64,000 nucleotides of DNA from Prolixibacteraceae bacterium UBA1413 (GCA_002304925.1 DBPT01000029.1:62001-126000), one strand, 5' to 3'. Shown: positions 1 through 8,947, numbered from the stretch's first letter. Notes: generated by a model from the sequence alone, not told the origin. A program made the numbers and translations.

Positions 1-1586
1 GATGCCTCCAGCACGCCCGGCACACCGTTGATGATAAACGAGGTTTTCCCGAATTCCCGGATATCAAATCCCAAAACCTGCAAATCAGGAAGTATCTCCC
101 TGAAAACCCCCAAATCGGCAGGGTTGACTTCAAAGGTCTGCGGAAAGAGAATCTGCTGGGAAGTAACCTTTTCTGTCTTCAAAATTTCGAGGAACCGCTC
201 ATACAGAATCCGTTCCTGAGCCCTTCGCTGGTCGATCATCATCAACCCTGATTTTACCGGGAGGACCAGGTATTTCTGTTTGAACTGCATGATCTTCCGC
301 CCCCCGAAGGCCGTGGGGCCTTCCGGAAACATCCGGGCCTGCCCCGGTTCCGGGTCCTCGTTGTCAGAGGATTCTCCCTCATTCCCTTTTCCGGACCAGA
401 TATTCTCCCAATTCCGCAGGTTATTCCTTTCCTGCCGCTCAATCCTCGCAACATCAGGATCATAGGATTTTTCTTCCCTGAAAGGATTATAACCGTAATC
501 GACCGGAGAGAAAGGGAAGTTAACCGGGGTTCCCGGTTTCGGCGGCAGGGGGATCTCTATGCTTCCTTCCTGGTCAAAATCAATGGAAGGTACGATGCTG
601 TTCTTCCCCAGCGATTCCCGCACAGTGGCGTTGATGATCTGCCAGAGGGCGTTTTCGTTTTCGAATTTTATCTCGGTCTTGGTAGGGTGAACGTTGATAT
701 CGATAGACGCGGGGTCGATGTCAAAAAAGAGGAAATAGGAGGGAAATGCGTCGGCAGGAAGCAGTTTCTCATACGCCTGCGTGACCGCTTTGTGAAACCA
801 GGGATGGCGCATATACCGGCTGTTTACAAAAAAAAACTGCTCCCTCATGGTTCTCCTGGCAAATTTCGGCAATCCGATGTAACCCGACAGGGTCACCAGG
901 GAAGTGGAACTTTCAACCGGAATAAGGCTTTGTTTGATATTCTTCCCGAAAATGTCAATGATCCGTTTGCGCAGATTGGCGGCGGGGAGGTCATGGAGCA
1001 GAGTATTGTTGTGGTATAGCTGGAAAGCGATTCCGGGATTCGGGATGGCTATCCGGTGGACTTCCGTGATGATATTGCGGAGTTCGTAACTATCTGATTT
1101 AAGGAACTTTCTTCTTGCCGGAACGTTGAAGAAGAGATTTTTCACCTGGATGGAGGTGCCGTTTCCGCATCCTGTGGGTTCCTGGGTGATCACCCGGGTG
1201 GCTGAAATATGGAGGTAGGTTCCTGTTTCATCGCCGTCGCGTCTGGTTCTCATTTCGATATCAGCGATGGCAGCCACGGATGCCAGGGCCTCGCCCCGGA
1301 ATCCCAGGGTGCGTATAGCAAAAAGGTCGCCGGCATCCCGGATCTTGGAAGTGGCGTGCCTTTCAAAGGCCATTCTCGCATCGGTGGGCGACATGCCGCA
1401 TCCGTTGTCGGTAACCTGAATCAGGGTCTTGCCCGCATCCTTGATGTGTATGATGATCTCCCGGGCACCGGAATCCATGGAATTCTCCACCAGCTCTTTT
1501 ACTACCGACGCAGGCCGTTGGATAACCTCACCTGCGGCAATCTGATTGGCTACGGAATCGGGAAGTAAATGGATCAGGTCGGGCAC
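1..1586 (-). CDS. mutL: DNA mismatch repair protein MutL (C-terminus cut by window edge)
   Basis: MutL couples mismatch recognition by MutS to strand removal. The N-terminal GHKL ATPase is clear: the N-box ELVENSMDSGA, DNGCGM, HATSKI and FRGEALASVAAI all lie within the first 110 residues, followed by the transducer domain and a linker of low complexity. The C-terminal domain begins near residue 440 and runs off the left edge. At residues 452-458 the endonuclease motif normally written DQHA-x2-E reads DQRRAQE, so the His is Arg. The start is the GTG at 1584-1586: the frame is closed by a stop just upstream and the next residues PDLIHLLPDS match the usual MutL N-terminus. The ATG four bases upstream is out of frame. 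The gene follows the small membrane protein at 1599-1904 by 12 bases and is probably co-transcribed with it. Confidence 0.95.
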   Translation of the reverse strand, partial: MPDLIHLLPDSVANQIAAGEVIQRPASVVKELVENSMDSGAREIIIHIKDAGKTLIQVTDNGCGMSPTDARMAFERHATSKIRDAGDLFAIRTLGFRGEALASVAAIADIEMRTRRDGDETGTYLHISATRVITQEPTGCGNGTSIQVKNLFFNVPARRKFLKSDSYELRNIITEVHRIAIPNPGIAFQLYHNNTLLHDLPAANLRKRIIDIFGKNIKQSLIPVESSTSLVTLSGYIGLPKFARRTMREQFFFVNSRYMRHPWFHKAVTQAYEKLLPADAFPSYFLFFDIDPASIDINVHPTKTEIKFENENALWQIINATVRESLGKNSIVPSIDFDQEGSIEIPLPPKPGTPVNFPFSPVDYGYNPFREEKSYDPDVARIERQERNNLRNWENIWSGKGNEGESSDNEDPEPGQARMFPEGPTAFGGRKIMQFKQKYLVLPVKSGLMMIDQRRAQERILYERFLEILKTEKVTSQQILFPQTFEVNPADLGVFREILPDLQVLGFDIREFGKTSFIINGVPGVLEA

Positions 1587-1598
1587 AACATCCGCTTT

Positions 1599-1904
1599 TT
1601 ACCGGTAAAATACCAAATAGAGGAGCAATCCCAGGATGGCGATGATGACCAGCAACCGGTTGTTGCCACGGCGACGTGCTTCTTGGGAGATCCTTGAAGA
1701 ATGTCTCATGGCTTTCCTGAACTCTCCCTTGATTCTGGCACGGTAAGGTGCCGCCGGATCCCCGGGAGTCCCCTTTACCTCCATCCCCAACTCCGCCCTG
1801 ATCCTGTTTTCCCGTTCTATACGCTCTTCTTTCTCGGGATCCCAGAACCGGGGCGTGAATTTAAACTCCCTGGGTTTTGGTAAATGGAAAAATTTCAATG
1901 CCAT
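1599..1904 (-). CDS. Small tail-anchored membrane protein, function unknown
   Basis: This 101-residue protein is not one I can name. Residues 1-80 are charged and rich in Arg, Lys and Glu, with an aromatic N-terminus (FFHLPKPREFKFTPRFWDP). A single hydrophobic helix fills the last 20 residues (LLVIIAILGLLLYLVFY), so it should be anchored in the inner membrane by its C-terminus with the basic part in the cytoplasm. It lies directly before mutL and a TAnnTTTG promoter element sits 18 bases before its ATG, so it is the first gene of a two-gene unit. Proteins of this type are found beside mutL in other Bacteroidota as I recall, but a role in repair is not shown. The good start, promoter and spacing make it a real gene. 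Confidence 0.75.
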   Translation of the reverse strand: MALKFFHLPKPREFKFTPRFWDPEKEERIERENRIRAELGMEVKGTPGDPAAPYRARIKGEFRKAMRHSSRISQEARRRGNNRLLVIIAILGLLLYLVFYR

Positions 1905-1922
1905 GGCTCCGTTTTTTTGTCA

Positions 1923-1930
1923 CAAAGATA
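1923..1930 (-). promoter_or_regulatory. -7 promoter element (TATCTTTG) before the small protein-mutL unit
   Basis: On the minus strand this reads TATCTTTG, a perfect match to the Bacteroidota sigma -7 consensus TAnnTTTG. It ends 18 bases before the ATG at 1904. A clear -33 TTG at the usual 19-21 base spacing is not obvious. Confidence 0.5.
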
Positions 1931-1982
1931 GTTCAATTTGATGAATCAAGGCGTTTTTTCATGCGCCCGAAAGCTCCGGCAA

Positions 1983-3290
1983 TTATTTCTGCCGGAAAAA
2001 AATCTGAAGCGGCACCCCTGAAAAATCAAAATTCTCACGCAGTTTATTTTCCAGGTAACGACGGTATGGCTCCCTGATGTATTGCGGGAGGTTTGCAAAA
2101 AAGACAAATCCCGGGGCCCTGGAAGGAAGCTGGGTACAGTATTTAATCTTGATGAATTTCCCTTTCCAGGAGGGCGGCGGATAGGCTTCGATGGCAGCCA
2201 GCATCACTTCGTTCAATTCAGAAGTTTTTATTTTCCGGTGTTGGTTTTCATATACCCGCATGGCGGTTTCCAGCGCCTTGTGGATCCGCTGTTTTGTAAG
2301 TGCTGATATGAAGACCACCGGAACGTCGGTAAATGGGGCAATGCGCTCATCGATCTCAGCACGGAACTTCTTCACCGAGTTGCTGTCCTTTTCCACTAGG
2401 TCCCACTTGTTGACCAGGAAGAGCACTCCTTTCCTGTTCTTCTGGATCAGGCTGAAAATGGAAAGGTCCTGGGCTTCGATGCCCCTTTCTGCATCGAGCA
2501 TCAGCAAACATACATCGGCCTCCTCGATGGTGCGTACCGAGCGGAGGACGGAGTAAAATTCGAGATCTTCCTTAACCTTGGCCCGCTTCCGCAAACCCGC
2601 CGTATCGATGATGATAAAATCGTACCCGAATTTGTTGTAACGGGTATGGATGGCATCGCGGGTGGTTCCGGCGATGTCGGTGACGATATTCCTTTCCTCA
2701 CCGATCAGGGCATTGATGAAGGATGATTTTCCCACATTGGGGCGGCCAACCACGGTGAAACGGGGAAGGGTGACCTCTTCTTCTTCCGCCGCCGATGAGG
2801 GAAAGGCTTTGACCACCTCATCGAGGAGTTCCCCGGTCCCGCTCCCGGTCATCGAAGAAATACAAAAAATCTCCCCCAACCCCAGGGAATAAAACTCCTG
2901 GGCGTCGGCAAGCCGGTTGTTGTTATCCACCTTATTGACCACTGGCAGCACGTGCTTGCCCGACTTGCGGAGAATCGCCGCCATACCTTCGTCCAGGTCG
3001 GTAATCCCCAATTCCACATCCACCACAAAAAGAATGACATCGGCTTCCTCTATGGCCAGAAGCACCTGTTTGCGGATCTGTTCTTCAAAAACATCGTCAG
3101 AATGGATTACATATCCCCCGGTGTCTATCACCGAAAATTCAACTCCGTTCCACTGGCATTTTCCGTAGATCCGGTCGCGGGTAACCCCTGAAACATCATC
3201 CACAATGGCTTTCCTCGACTCTACAAGCCGGTTGAAAAGGGTCGACTTCCCCACATTGGGTCGTCCTACGATCGCGGCTATCCTGCTCAT
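1983..3290 (-). CDS. der: GTPase Der (EngA), ribosome assembly
   Basis: Der is a tandem-GTPase needed for maturation of the large ribosomal subunit. The 435-residue protein has two G domains, each with a P-loop GRPNVGKS (first at residues 9-16, second near 180), DTGG/DTAG switch motifs and NKxD motifs (NKVD, NKWD), and a C-terminal KH-like domain from about 355 that ends in a basic tail. The start was moved 20 codons inside the longest frame to the Met of MSRIAAIVGRPN, because the first P-loop in this family begins within about ten residues of the N-terminus. It is followed in the same direction, after a gap of 78 bases, by the small protein-mutL unit and is preceded by era. Confidence 0.96.
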   Translation of the reverse strand: MSRIAAIVGRPNVGKSTLFNRLVESRKAIVDDVSGVTRDRIYGKCQWNGVEFSVIDTGGYVIHSDDVFEEQIRKQVLLAIEEADVILFVVDVELGITDLDEGMAAILRKSGKHVLPVVNKVDNNNRLADAQEFYSLGLGEIFCISSMTGSGTGELLDEVVKAFPSSAAEEEEVTLPRFTVVGRPNVGKSSFINALIGEERNIVTDIAGTTRDAIHTRYNKFGYDFIIIDTAGLRKRAKVKEDLEFYSVLRSVRTIEEADVCLLMLDAERGIEAQDLSIFSLIQKNRKGVLFLVNKWDLVEKDSNSVKKFRAEIDERIAPFTDVPVVFISALTKQRIHKALETAMRVYENQHRKIKTSELNEVMLAAIEAYPPPSWKGKFIKIKYCTQLPSRAPGFVFFANLPQYIREPYRRYLENKLRENFDFSGVPLQIFFRQK

Positions 3291-3381
3291 ATCCTCCAAT
3301 CTTGAATAAAACCTAGTGTTTTTAAAATCCCGGGGCAATCTCGTTGACACTTCCCGACAAATCTTTCCTCACCGGAATTTA

Positions 3382-3453
3382 CGAATCTCCGGGAAAATAA
3401 TCCTTCCTGAACATATCCGGATTTCCGCGAAAATCATCCTTCATCGTTGTACC
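3382..3453 (-). repeat. Imperfect 36-bp tandem repeat across the 3' end of era
   Basis: Two adjacent 36-base units (3382-3417 and 3418-3453) match at 25 of 36 positions, and a third partial unit starts at 3454. The second unit contains the era stop codon, so the last codons of era are made of repeat sequence and the first unit is in the 3' untranslated region. Confidence 0.55.
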
Positions 3454-4321
3454 CGAACTTCCGGAGTGTTCTCTCTTTTTCACGCCACTCTTTGGCCACC
3501 TTCACAAAGAGTTCAAGGAAAATCTTCCTGCCGAAAAACGCTTCGGCTTCCTGCCGGGCTTCGGAGCCTACCTTCTTCAGGGCGGTTCCCCCTTTGCCGA
3601 TGATGATTCCCTTCTGCGAATCGCGCTCGACGTAGATGACAGCCCTGATGTTCAGCATGTGCTGATCAGCCTTGAATTCTTCCACTTCCACCTCTACGGA
3701 ATAGGGAATCTCTTTCTGGTACTGCAACAGTATTTTTTCACGGATGATCTCCTGCATGAAAAAACGCTCACTGCGGTCGGTCAGTTCATCTTCGGGAAAA
3801 TAAGGGGGATTTTCGGGAAGGAGCTCCAGTATTCTCGTAAAAACAGGTTTCAGGTTGAACTTTTCAGTTGCCGACACAGGAAACACCGTTGCCGCAGGAA
3901 ATACTCCCGACCAGTAATTAAAGAGTCTGATCACCTCCTCCTGGTTCGAAAGGTCTATCTTGTTTATTAAAACGATGATTGCCGCTTCTGATTTCCTGAT
4001 CCGTTCGATGTACTCCCCGTTTTTTTCCGGATCCTCTTTGACGTCAGTCACATAAAGGATGACGTCAGCATCGGAAAGCGCGGTATCCACAAATTTCATC
4101 ATGCTCTCCTGTAACTTGTAATGGGGTTTCAGGATTCCGGGGGTATCGGAATAGACGATCTGGAAATCAGGGCCGGTGACAATACCTTTGATGCGGTGAC
4201 GGGTGGTCTGCACCTTGGATGTTATGATCGAAAGCCGTTCTCCTACCAGGGCATTCATGATGGTTGATTTTCCGACGTTGGGATTTCCGATGATATTTAC
4301 AAATCCTGCTTTGTGTGACAT
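3434..4321 (-). CDS. era: GTPase Era, 16S rRNA maturation
   Basis: Era binds the 3' end of 16S rRNA and the inner membrane and checks small-subunit maturation. The 295-residue protein has P-loop GNPNVGKS (residues 12-19), the family-specific switch TTRHRIKGI, DTPG, NKID, and a C-terminal KH domain with the GxxG loop GKGG. The start is the Met of MSHKAGFVN; an ATG three codons upstream is possible but the chosen one is 27 bases behind a perfect TAnnTTTG element. The C-terminus is encoded by an imperfect 36-base repeat. der follows in the same direction after 143 bases, so the two GTPases may be co-expressed. Confidence 0.96.
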   Translation of the reverse strand: MSHKAGFVNIIGNPNVGKSTIMNALVGERLSIITSKVQTTRHRIKGIVTGPDFQIVYSDTPGILKPHYKLQESMMKFVDTALSDADVILYVTDVKEDPEKNGEYIERIRKSEAAIIVLINKIDLSNQEEVIRLFNYWSGVFPAATVFPVSATEKFNLKPVFTRILELLPENPPYFPEDELTDRSERFFMQEIIREKILLQYQKEIPYSVEVEVEEFKADQHMLNIRAVIYVERDSQKGIIIGKGGTALKKVGSEARQEAEAFFGRKIFLELFVKVAKEWREKERTLRKFGYNDEG

Positions 4322-4347
4322 ACAATTCAATTCGCTTAAAATCAGCG

Positions 4348-4355
4348 CAAAGATA
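4348..4355 (-). promoter_or_regulatory. -7 promoter element (TATCTTTG) of era
   Basis: Minus-strand TATCTTTG matches the Bacteroidota TAnnTTTG consensus and ends 27 bases upstream of the era ATG. It supports the shorter era start. Confidence 0.5.
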
Positions 4356-4536
4356 GAAAAAATGGCGTATTCGAGCAGAAAAGGGGCGGCAAGCGGTTTT
4401 GACGGTCGTATGATTTAATTTTATGGTGATCCTCAGGGTGGATTTTGGCATGAAGAGGGAAAATTTAACCTGTTTTTGTTTTTCCTTATAATATTTGTCC
4501 ATTTTTGTATCCTGATTCATCAAAAGGAAGCTGGGC

Positions 4537-5943
4537 ATGAGTGGTTTTTTCGGAAGTATCGGCAAGGCCAATTGCGTGTATGATGTTTTTTATGGTACTG
4601 ATTACCATTCCCATCTGGGCACCAAGCGCGCCGGTCTGGCTTTTTACAATGCCTGGCTCGGTTTTCAGCGGGCGATTCACAGCATTGAGAACGACTATTT
4701 CCGCAGCAAATTTGCCGGGGACATCAAGGATTTTGCGGCCAACTCCGGGATTGGCGTGATCAGTGACATGGAAGCGCAGCCCATTGTGGTGAATTCCCAC
4801 CTGGGGAAATTTGCGATTGTCACGGTGAGCAAAATCAACAACCTGGATGAACTGGAAGCCCGTTTGCTGAAAAAGCGGAACCATTTTGCCGAAACCAGCC
4901 AGGGAGGTCCCAATCCCACCGAACTGACAGCCATGTTGATTTGTGAAGCCGATGACCTGGTTTCGGGTATCGAAAACGTTTACCGGCTGGTGAAAGGTTC
5001 CTGTTCCATGCTGTTGCTCACCGAGAAGGGGTTGATCGCCGCCCGTGACAAACTTGGCCGTACCCCGGTAATGATCGGCAGAAAAGAAGATACCTATGCT
5101 GTGGCGAGCGAATCATGTTCTTTTTTTAATCTGGGATTTGAGACTGTCAGGGATCTGGGTCCCGGGGAGATCGTCAGGATAACCGCCGACGGCGTCGAAA
5201 TTCTGAAAAGGCCCTACGAAAAAATGCAGATCTGTGCCTTTCTCTGGGTTTATTACGGTTATCCGCCCTCGTTTTATGAAGGGATCAATGTGGAGGAGTG
5301 CCGTTACCGTTGCGGGGCCGCCCTTGCCAGACGAGACAATATCCTGGCTGATTTTGTTTCAGGAATTCCCGATTCCGGTATAGCCCATGCCGTCGGGTAC
5401 AGCAACCAGAGCAAGATCCCCTATATGCGTCCATACGCGAAATACACCCCGACGTGGCCGCGCAGTTTTATGCCCCTCAACCAGGAAATCAGAAACCTCG
5501 TGGCCAAGATGAAACTCATCCCTAACCGGTCACTCGTCGGCGGAAAATCGGGAATTTTCTGCGATGACTCCATCGTCCGCGGCACCCAGCTAATCGGCAA
5601 TACCCGGGACCTCTACGAAGCAGGCATCCGGGAAATCCACATGCGCGTGGCATGCCCTCCGCTGCTCTACCCTTGCGAATTTCTGAACTTCTCGCGCTCG
5701 AAAAAAGCCATGGAACTCGCTACCCGGAAAGCGATCAAAAACCTTGAAGGAGATATCGATGCAAACCTTACCGAATACGGAAATCCTGACAGCGAACGAT
5801 ACGGGGCAATGACCGATGCGATAAAAAACAGCCTGAATCTCACCTCCCTGAAATTTCAGCGGCTCGGTGACCTGGTGGATGCCATCGGCCTTTCCAAAGC
5901 AAAATTGTGTACCCACTGTTGGGATCACAGCAGCTATTCCTGA
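4537..5943 (+). CDS. PurF-family phosphoribosyltransferase with degenerate glutaminase domain
   Basis: The 468-residue protein aligns over its whole length with amidophosphoribosyltransferase, the first committed enzyme of purine synthesis. The C-terminal phosphoribosyltransferase half is intact, with the PRPP loop FCDDSIVRGTQ (Asp343, Asp344), and four Cys placed as the 4Fe-4S ligands of the Bacillus-type enzyme (Cys233, Cys373 or Cys380, Cys458, Cys461). The N-terminal Ntn-glutaminase half is not: the chain starts MSGFFG where the family needs Cys after Met, the RYxTxG loop reads VISDMEA, and the NGN oxyanion segment reads VSKIN. Glutamine hydrolysis is therefore unlikely. It may use free ammonia, pair with another protein, or act on a different substrate. 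I recall similar Ser2 proteins in other Bacteroidota annotated as PurF. It is convergent with gltX. Confidence 0.85.
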   Translation: MSGFFGSIGKANCVYDVFYGTDYHSHLGTKRAGLAFYNAWLGFQRAIHSIENDYFRSKFAGDIKDFAANSGIGVISDMEAQPIVVNSHLGKFAIVTVSKINNLDELEARLLKKRNHFAETSQGGPNPTELTAMLICEADDLVSGIENVYRLVKGSCSMLLLTEKGLIAARDKLGRTPVMIGRKEDTYAVASESCSFFNLGFETVRDLGPGEIVRITADGVEILKRPYEKMQICAFLWVYYGYPPSFYEGINVEECRYRCGAALARRDNILADFVSGIPDSGIAHAVGYSNQSKIPYMRPYAKYTPTWPRSFMPLNQEIRNLVAKMKLIPNRSLVGGKSGIFCDDSIVRGTQLIGNTRDLYEAGIREIHMRVACPPLLYPCEFLNFSRSKKAMELATRKAIKNLEGDIDANLTEYGNPDSERYGAMTDAIKNSLNLTSLKFQRLGDLVDAIGLSKAKLCTHCWDHSSYS

Positions 5944-5983
5944 CGGGAATCAAAAGGGAATAAGTTTCTTCCGAAATCCACCC

Positions 5984-6004
5984 TCCGCCTTCCGCCTTCC
6001 GCCT
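5984..6004. repeat. 7-bp tandem repeat, three copies
   Basis: TCCGCCT occurs three times in a row between the convergent purF-like gene and gltX. The only other content of this 87-base gap is low-complexity pyrimidine-rich sequence. Confidence 0.7.
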
Positions 6005-6030
6005 TCCAAAATCCGGGAAAGGGGAAACGA

Positions 6031-7563
6031 TTACGGATTGGGGATCTTCAGGAGGGCTGATTTTATCCGTGCGACGGTTTCCTGCTTTCCGAGGATCTCA
6101 CAAATCCGGAACAGGTCAGGGCCCTGGTTTCCGCCCACCAGACAAATCCGGAGGGTATTCATCACATTCCCGAAATTCCATCCCTTTTCATTCATAAAAT
6201 CGGAGAACAGAACTTTGACGACGGGGGCTTCCCATGTTTCCACAGATTCGAAAAGACAGGCAATGGCTGTCAGTTCTTCCGGGGTTTCCGGTTTCCAGCG
6301 TTTGGCCACTGCTTTTTCGTCGTACGTTGACGGTGCCGTGAAAAAATAGTGTCCCTGTTCCCAGAAATCGGAAATAAAATCACAACGCACTTTGATTTCT
6401 TCACAAACATCAACGACCCGAGCCAGGGTGGTATCTATATTTTTCTCATACAGCAGGGGTACCAGGAGGCGCGCCAGTTCCTGTGCCGGTTTTTGCTGCA
6501 GGTATTGCCTGTTGAACCAGCGGGCTTTTTCCGGGTCAAACCGCGATCCTGATTTGACAACCCTGTCAAGGGAGAATTGTGCTGTCAGTTCTTCCAGGGA
6601 AAGGATCTCCTGTTCTGTACCGGGATTCCATCCCAACAGGGCCAGCAGGTTGATAAAAGCCTCGGGGAAATAGCCGTCTTCACGGTATCCCCTGGAAATT
6701 TCGCCGGTTTCCGGATCTTTCCAGGCCAGCGGAAACACGGGAAAGCCCATCTGGTCACCGTCCCGTTTGCTCAACTTTCCTTTTCCGTGGGGTTTCAGGA
6801 TCAGGGGCAGGTGGGAAAACTCAGGCATGGTATCTTCCCACCCGAAAGCACGGTAAAGCAATACGTGCAGCGGGAGGGAAGGAAGCCACTCCTCGCCCCT
6901 GATCACGTGTGTGATTGCCATCAGATGGTCATCGACCACATTGGCCAAGTGGTAGGTAGGCATGCCGTCCGATTTGAAAAGCACCTTATCGTCCAGCTCC
7001 CGGGTGTTGAAGGTAACACTTCCACGGATCAGATCCTCATTGGTGACATCCACATTTTCAGGCATTTTAAACCGTATCGCATAGGGTTCGCCGGCTCCGA
7101 TCCTGCGGTTGACCTCTTCCCGGGAGAGAGAGAGAGAATTGCAGAGCTTCATCCGGGTGTGCTGGTCGTAAGAAAAAAGAGCGCCTGCCGATTCAGCCTC
7201 CGAACGAAGGCGGTCCAGCTCTTCAGGCGTATCAAAGGAGTAGTACGCCCATCCCGATTTCACCAGCTGCCGCGCATAATCCGCATAGATCTCCTTCCGC
7301 TCGCTTTGACGGTACGGGGCGCAGGGACCTCCGAAACCAGGCCCTTCATCCGGTATGAGGCCGCACCATTTCAAGCTCTCCACAATATAATCCTCTGCCT
7401 GATGTACATAGCGGGTCTGATCGGTATCTTCGATCCGGAGGATGAAGTCACCCCCGTTTTTCCTGGCGAACAGGTAATTAAACAGGGCGGTCCGCATTCC
7501 GCCCATGTGGAGGGGACCCGTCGGACTGGGCGCAAAGCGCACACGAACTCTCTTTTGTGTCAT
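6031..7563 (-). CDS. gltX: Glutamyl-tRNA synthetase
   Basis: Charges tRNA-Glu with glutamate in the cytoplasm. The 510-residue protein is a class I synthetase: the HIGH-like motif is LHMGG within RFAPSPTGPLHMGG near residue 15, the adenylate-binding helix follows as RTALFNYLFAR, and the KMSKS-like motif is KLSKRDG near residue 264. The C-terminal helical anticodon-binding domain is complete. The start was taken 16 codons inside the longest frame, at MTQKRVRVRF, because a -7 promoter element lies between the two candidate starts. The gene is convergent with the purF-like gene and divergent from kbl. Confidence 0.97.
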   Translation of the reverse strand: MTQKRVRVRFAPSPTGPLHMGGMRTALFNYLFARKNGGDFILRIEDTDQTRYVHQAEDYIVESLKWCGLIPDEGPGFGGPCAPYRQSERKEIYADYARQLVKSGWAYYSFDTPEELDRLRSEAESAGALFSYDQHTRMKLCNSLSLSREEVNRRIGAGEPYAIRFKMPENVDVTNEDLIRGSVTFNTRELDDKVLFKSDGMPTYHLANVVDDHLMAITHVIRGEEWLPSLPLHVLLYRAFGWEDTMPEFSHLPLILKPHGKGKLSKRDGDQMGFPVFPLAWKDPETGEISRGYREDGYFPEAFINLLALLGWNPGTEQEILSLEELTAQFSLDRVVKSGSRFDPEKARWFNRQYLQQKPAQELARLLVPLLYEKNIDTTLARVVDVCEEIKVRCDFISDFWEQGHYFFTAPSTYDEKAVAKRWKPETPEELTAIACLFESVETWEAPVVKVLFSDFMNEKGWNFGNVMNTLRICLVGGNQGPDLFRICEILGKQETVARIKSALLKIPNP

Positions 7564-7580
7564 CGTTTTTGAATTTGCGG

Positions 7581-7611
7581 CAAAGATACATAAAACCATC
7601 GTCGTCCTCAA
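7581..7611 (-). promoter_or_regulatory. Promoter of gltX, -7 TATCTTTG and -33 TTG
   Basis: The minus strand carries TATCTTTG at 7588-7581 and TTG at 7611-7609, a spacing of 20 bases, which is the Bacteroidota arrangement. The -7 element ends 17 bases before the chosen gltX ATG. Confidence 0.6.
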
Positions 7612-7693
7612 CCTTAGTTTTTTGTGCGTTTTGTCATCCTATTTCTGACTGGCATTTTGTTAATTTGTCATTTCATCAAAAACAAAAATCGCC

Positions 7694-8884
7694 ATGTACG
7701 GGAAAATGAAGCAGGACCTTGAAAAGACTCTTCAGGGTTTGAAAGAACAGGGGTTATACAAAACCGAAAGGATCATCACCTCGGCCCAGGGGGCAGAAAT
7801 AACCCTTAATACGGGAGAGACCGTCTTGAATTTCTGCGCTAACAACTACCTGGGTCTGGCGTCTCATCCCGAGGTGGTCAGGGCCGCGCAGGAAATTATG
7901 ACCGACTGGGGCTTCGGGTTGTCGTCGGTGAGGTTTATTTGCGGAACCCAACAGATTCATAAAGAGCTGGAGAAGAGAGTCTCTGAATTCCTGGGAACGG
8001 AAGACACCCTTCTCTATTGTGCGGCTTTCGATGCTAACGGAGGTTTTTTTGAACCTTTGCTGGGAGAAGAGAGCGCCATTATTTCCGATGAGCTGAACCA
8101 CGCCTCCATCATTGACGGGGTGCGTCTGTGCAAAGCGCAGCGGTTCCGTTACAGGCATTCCGACATGGGGGAACTGGAAAAATGTCTCCGGGACTCCCAA
8201 CCTGCCCAATACCGCATTGTAGTTACCGACGGCGTCTTTTCCATGGACGGGGATATCTGCAAACTTCCGGAAATCGTTGCTCTCTGTGAAAAATATGATG
8301 CCCTGGTCATGGTTGACGATTCCCATGCCACCGGATATATCGGTTCTACAGGGCGGGGCGTGGCTGAGCATTACGGCTTGATGGGAAAAGTCGATATCAT
8401 CACCACCACTTTCGGGAAAGCCTTGGGTGGCGGAAACGGTGGCTGCACTTCCGGAAGAAAGGAGATCATTGAAATGCTCAGGCAACGGTCGCGCCCCTAC
8501 CTCTTCTCCAATACACTGGCTCCCGCCACGGTGGGTGCTACGCTGAAAGCTATAGAACTGCTGGAAAAGAGTTCGGAACTCCCCAACAGCGTCATGGCCA
8601 AAGCCAATCGGTTCCGCACGCAAATGGAAGCCGCCGGGTTTGACCTGGTAAAGGGAAATACAGCCATCATCCCCGTGATGATTTATGACGAACCCAAAGC
8701 CATCCGGTTTGCCGATGAACTGCTGAAGGAAGGCGTTTACGTGATTGGGTTTGTCTTCCCGGTGGTGCCCCGGGGAAAAGCACGCATCAGGGTACAGATT
8801 TCTGCCGCCCACAGCGAAGAACAGATCGACAAAGCCGTTGCAGCATTTCTCAAGGCAGGGAAAAAGATGGAGATCATCCCCTGA
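7694..8884 (+). CDS. kbl: 2-amino-3-ketobutyrate CoA ligase (glycine C-acetyltransferase)
   Basis: A PLP enzyme of the alpha-oxoamine synthase family that cleaves 2-amino-3-oxobutyrate with CoA to glycine and acetyl-CoA, the second step of threonine breakdown. The 396-residue length is that of Kbl. The family landmarks are present: NFCANNYLGL near the N-terminus, DELNHASIIDG, DDSHATGY and the Schiff-base Lys242 in FGKALGG. Related family members (BioF, HemA, SPT) differ in these segments, and the N-terminus MYG..LYKTERII is typical of Kbl. No threonine dehydrogenase gene is adjacent. It is transcribed away from gltX across a 130-base gap. Confidence 0.92.
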   Translation: MYGKMKQDLEKTLQGLKEQGLYKTERIITSAQGAEITLNTGETVLNFCANNYLGLASHPEVVRAAQEIMTDWGFGLSSVRFICGTQQIHKELEKRVSEFLGTEDTLLYCAAFDANGGFFEPLLGEESAIISDELNHASIIDGVRLCKAQRFRYRHSDMGELEKCLRDSQPAQYRIVVTDGVFSMDGDICKLPEIVALCEKYDALVMVDDSHATGYIGSTGRGVAEHYGLMGKVDIITTTFGKALGGGNGGCTSGRKEIIEMLRQRSRPYLFSNTLAPATVGATLKAIELLEKSSELPNSVMAKANRFRTQMEAAGFDLVKGNTAIIPVMIYDEPKAIRFADELLKEGVYVIGFVFPVVPRGKARIRVQISAAHSEEQIDKAVAAFLKAGKKMEIIP

Positions 8885-8947
8885 ACCGAAATGTCGGCCT
8901 CTTCCCCAGTCCCGGGGAAATACCGGACATCATCCCTGGCGCAGACT

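Noticed and set aside
6577..7572. 331-codon plus-strand open frame
   Set aside because: It is antisense to gltX, has no family features and no promoter; the other strand is certain.
7754..8812. 352-codon minus-strand open frame
   Set aside because: Antisense shadow of kbl, of biased composition and without a recognisable domain.
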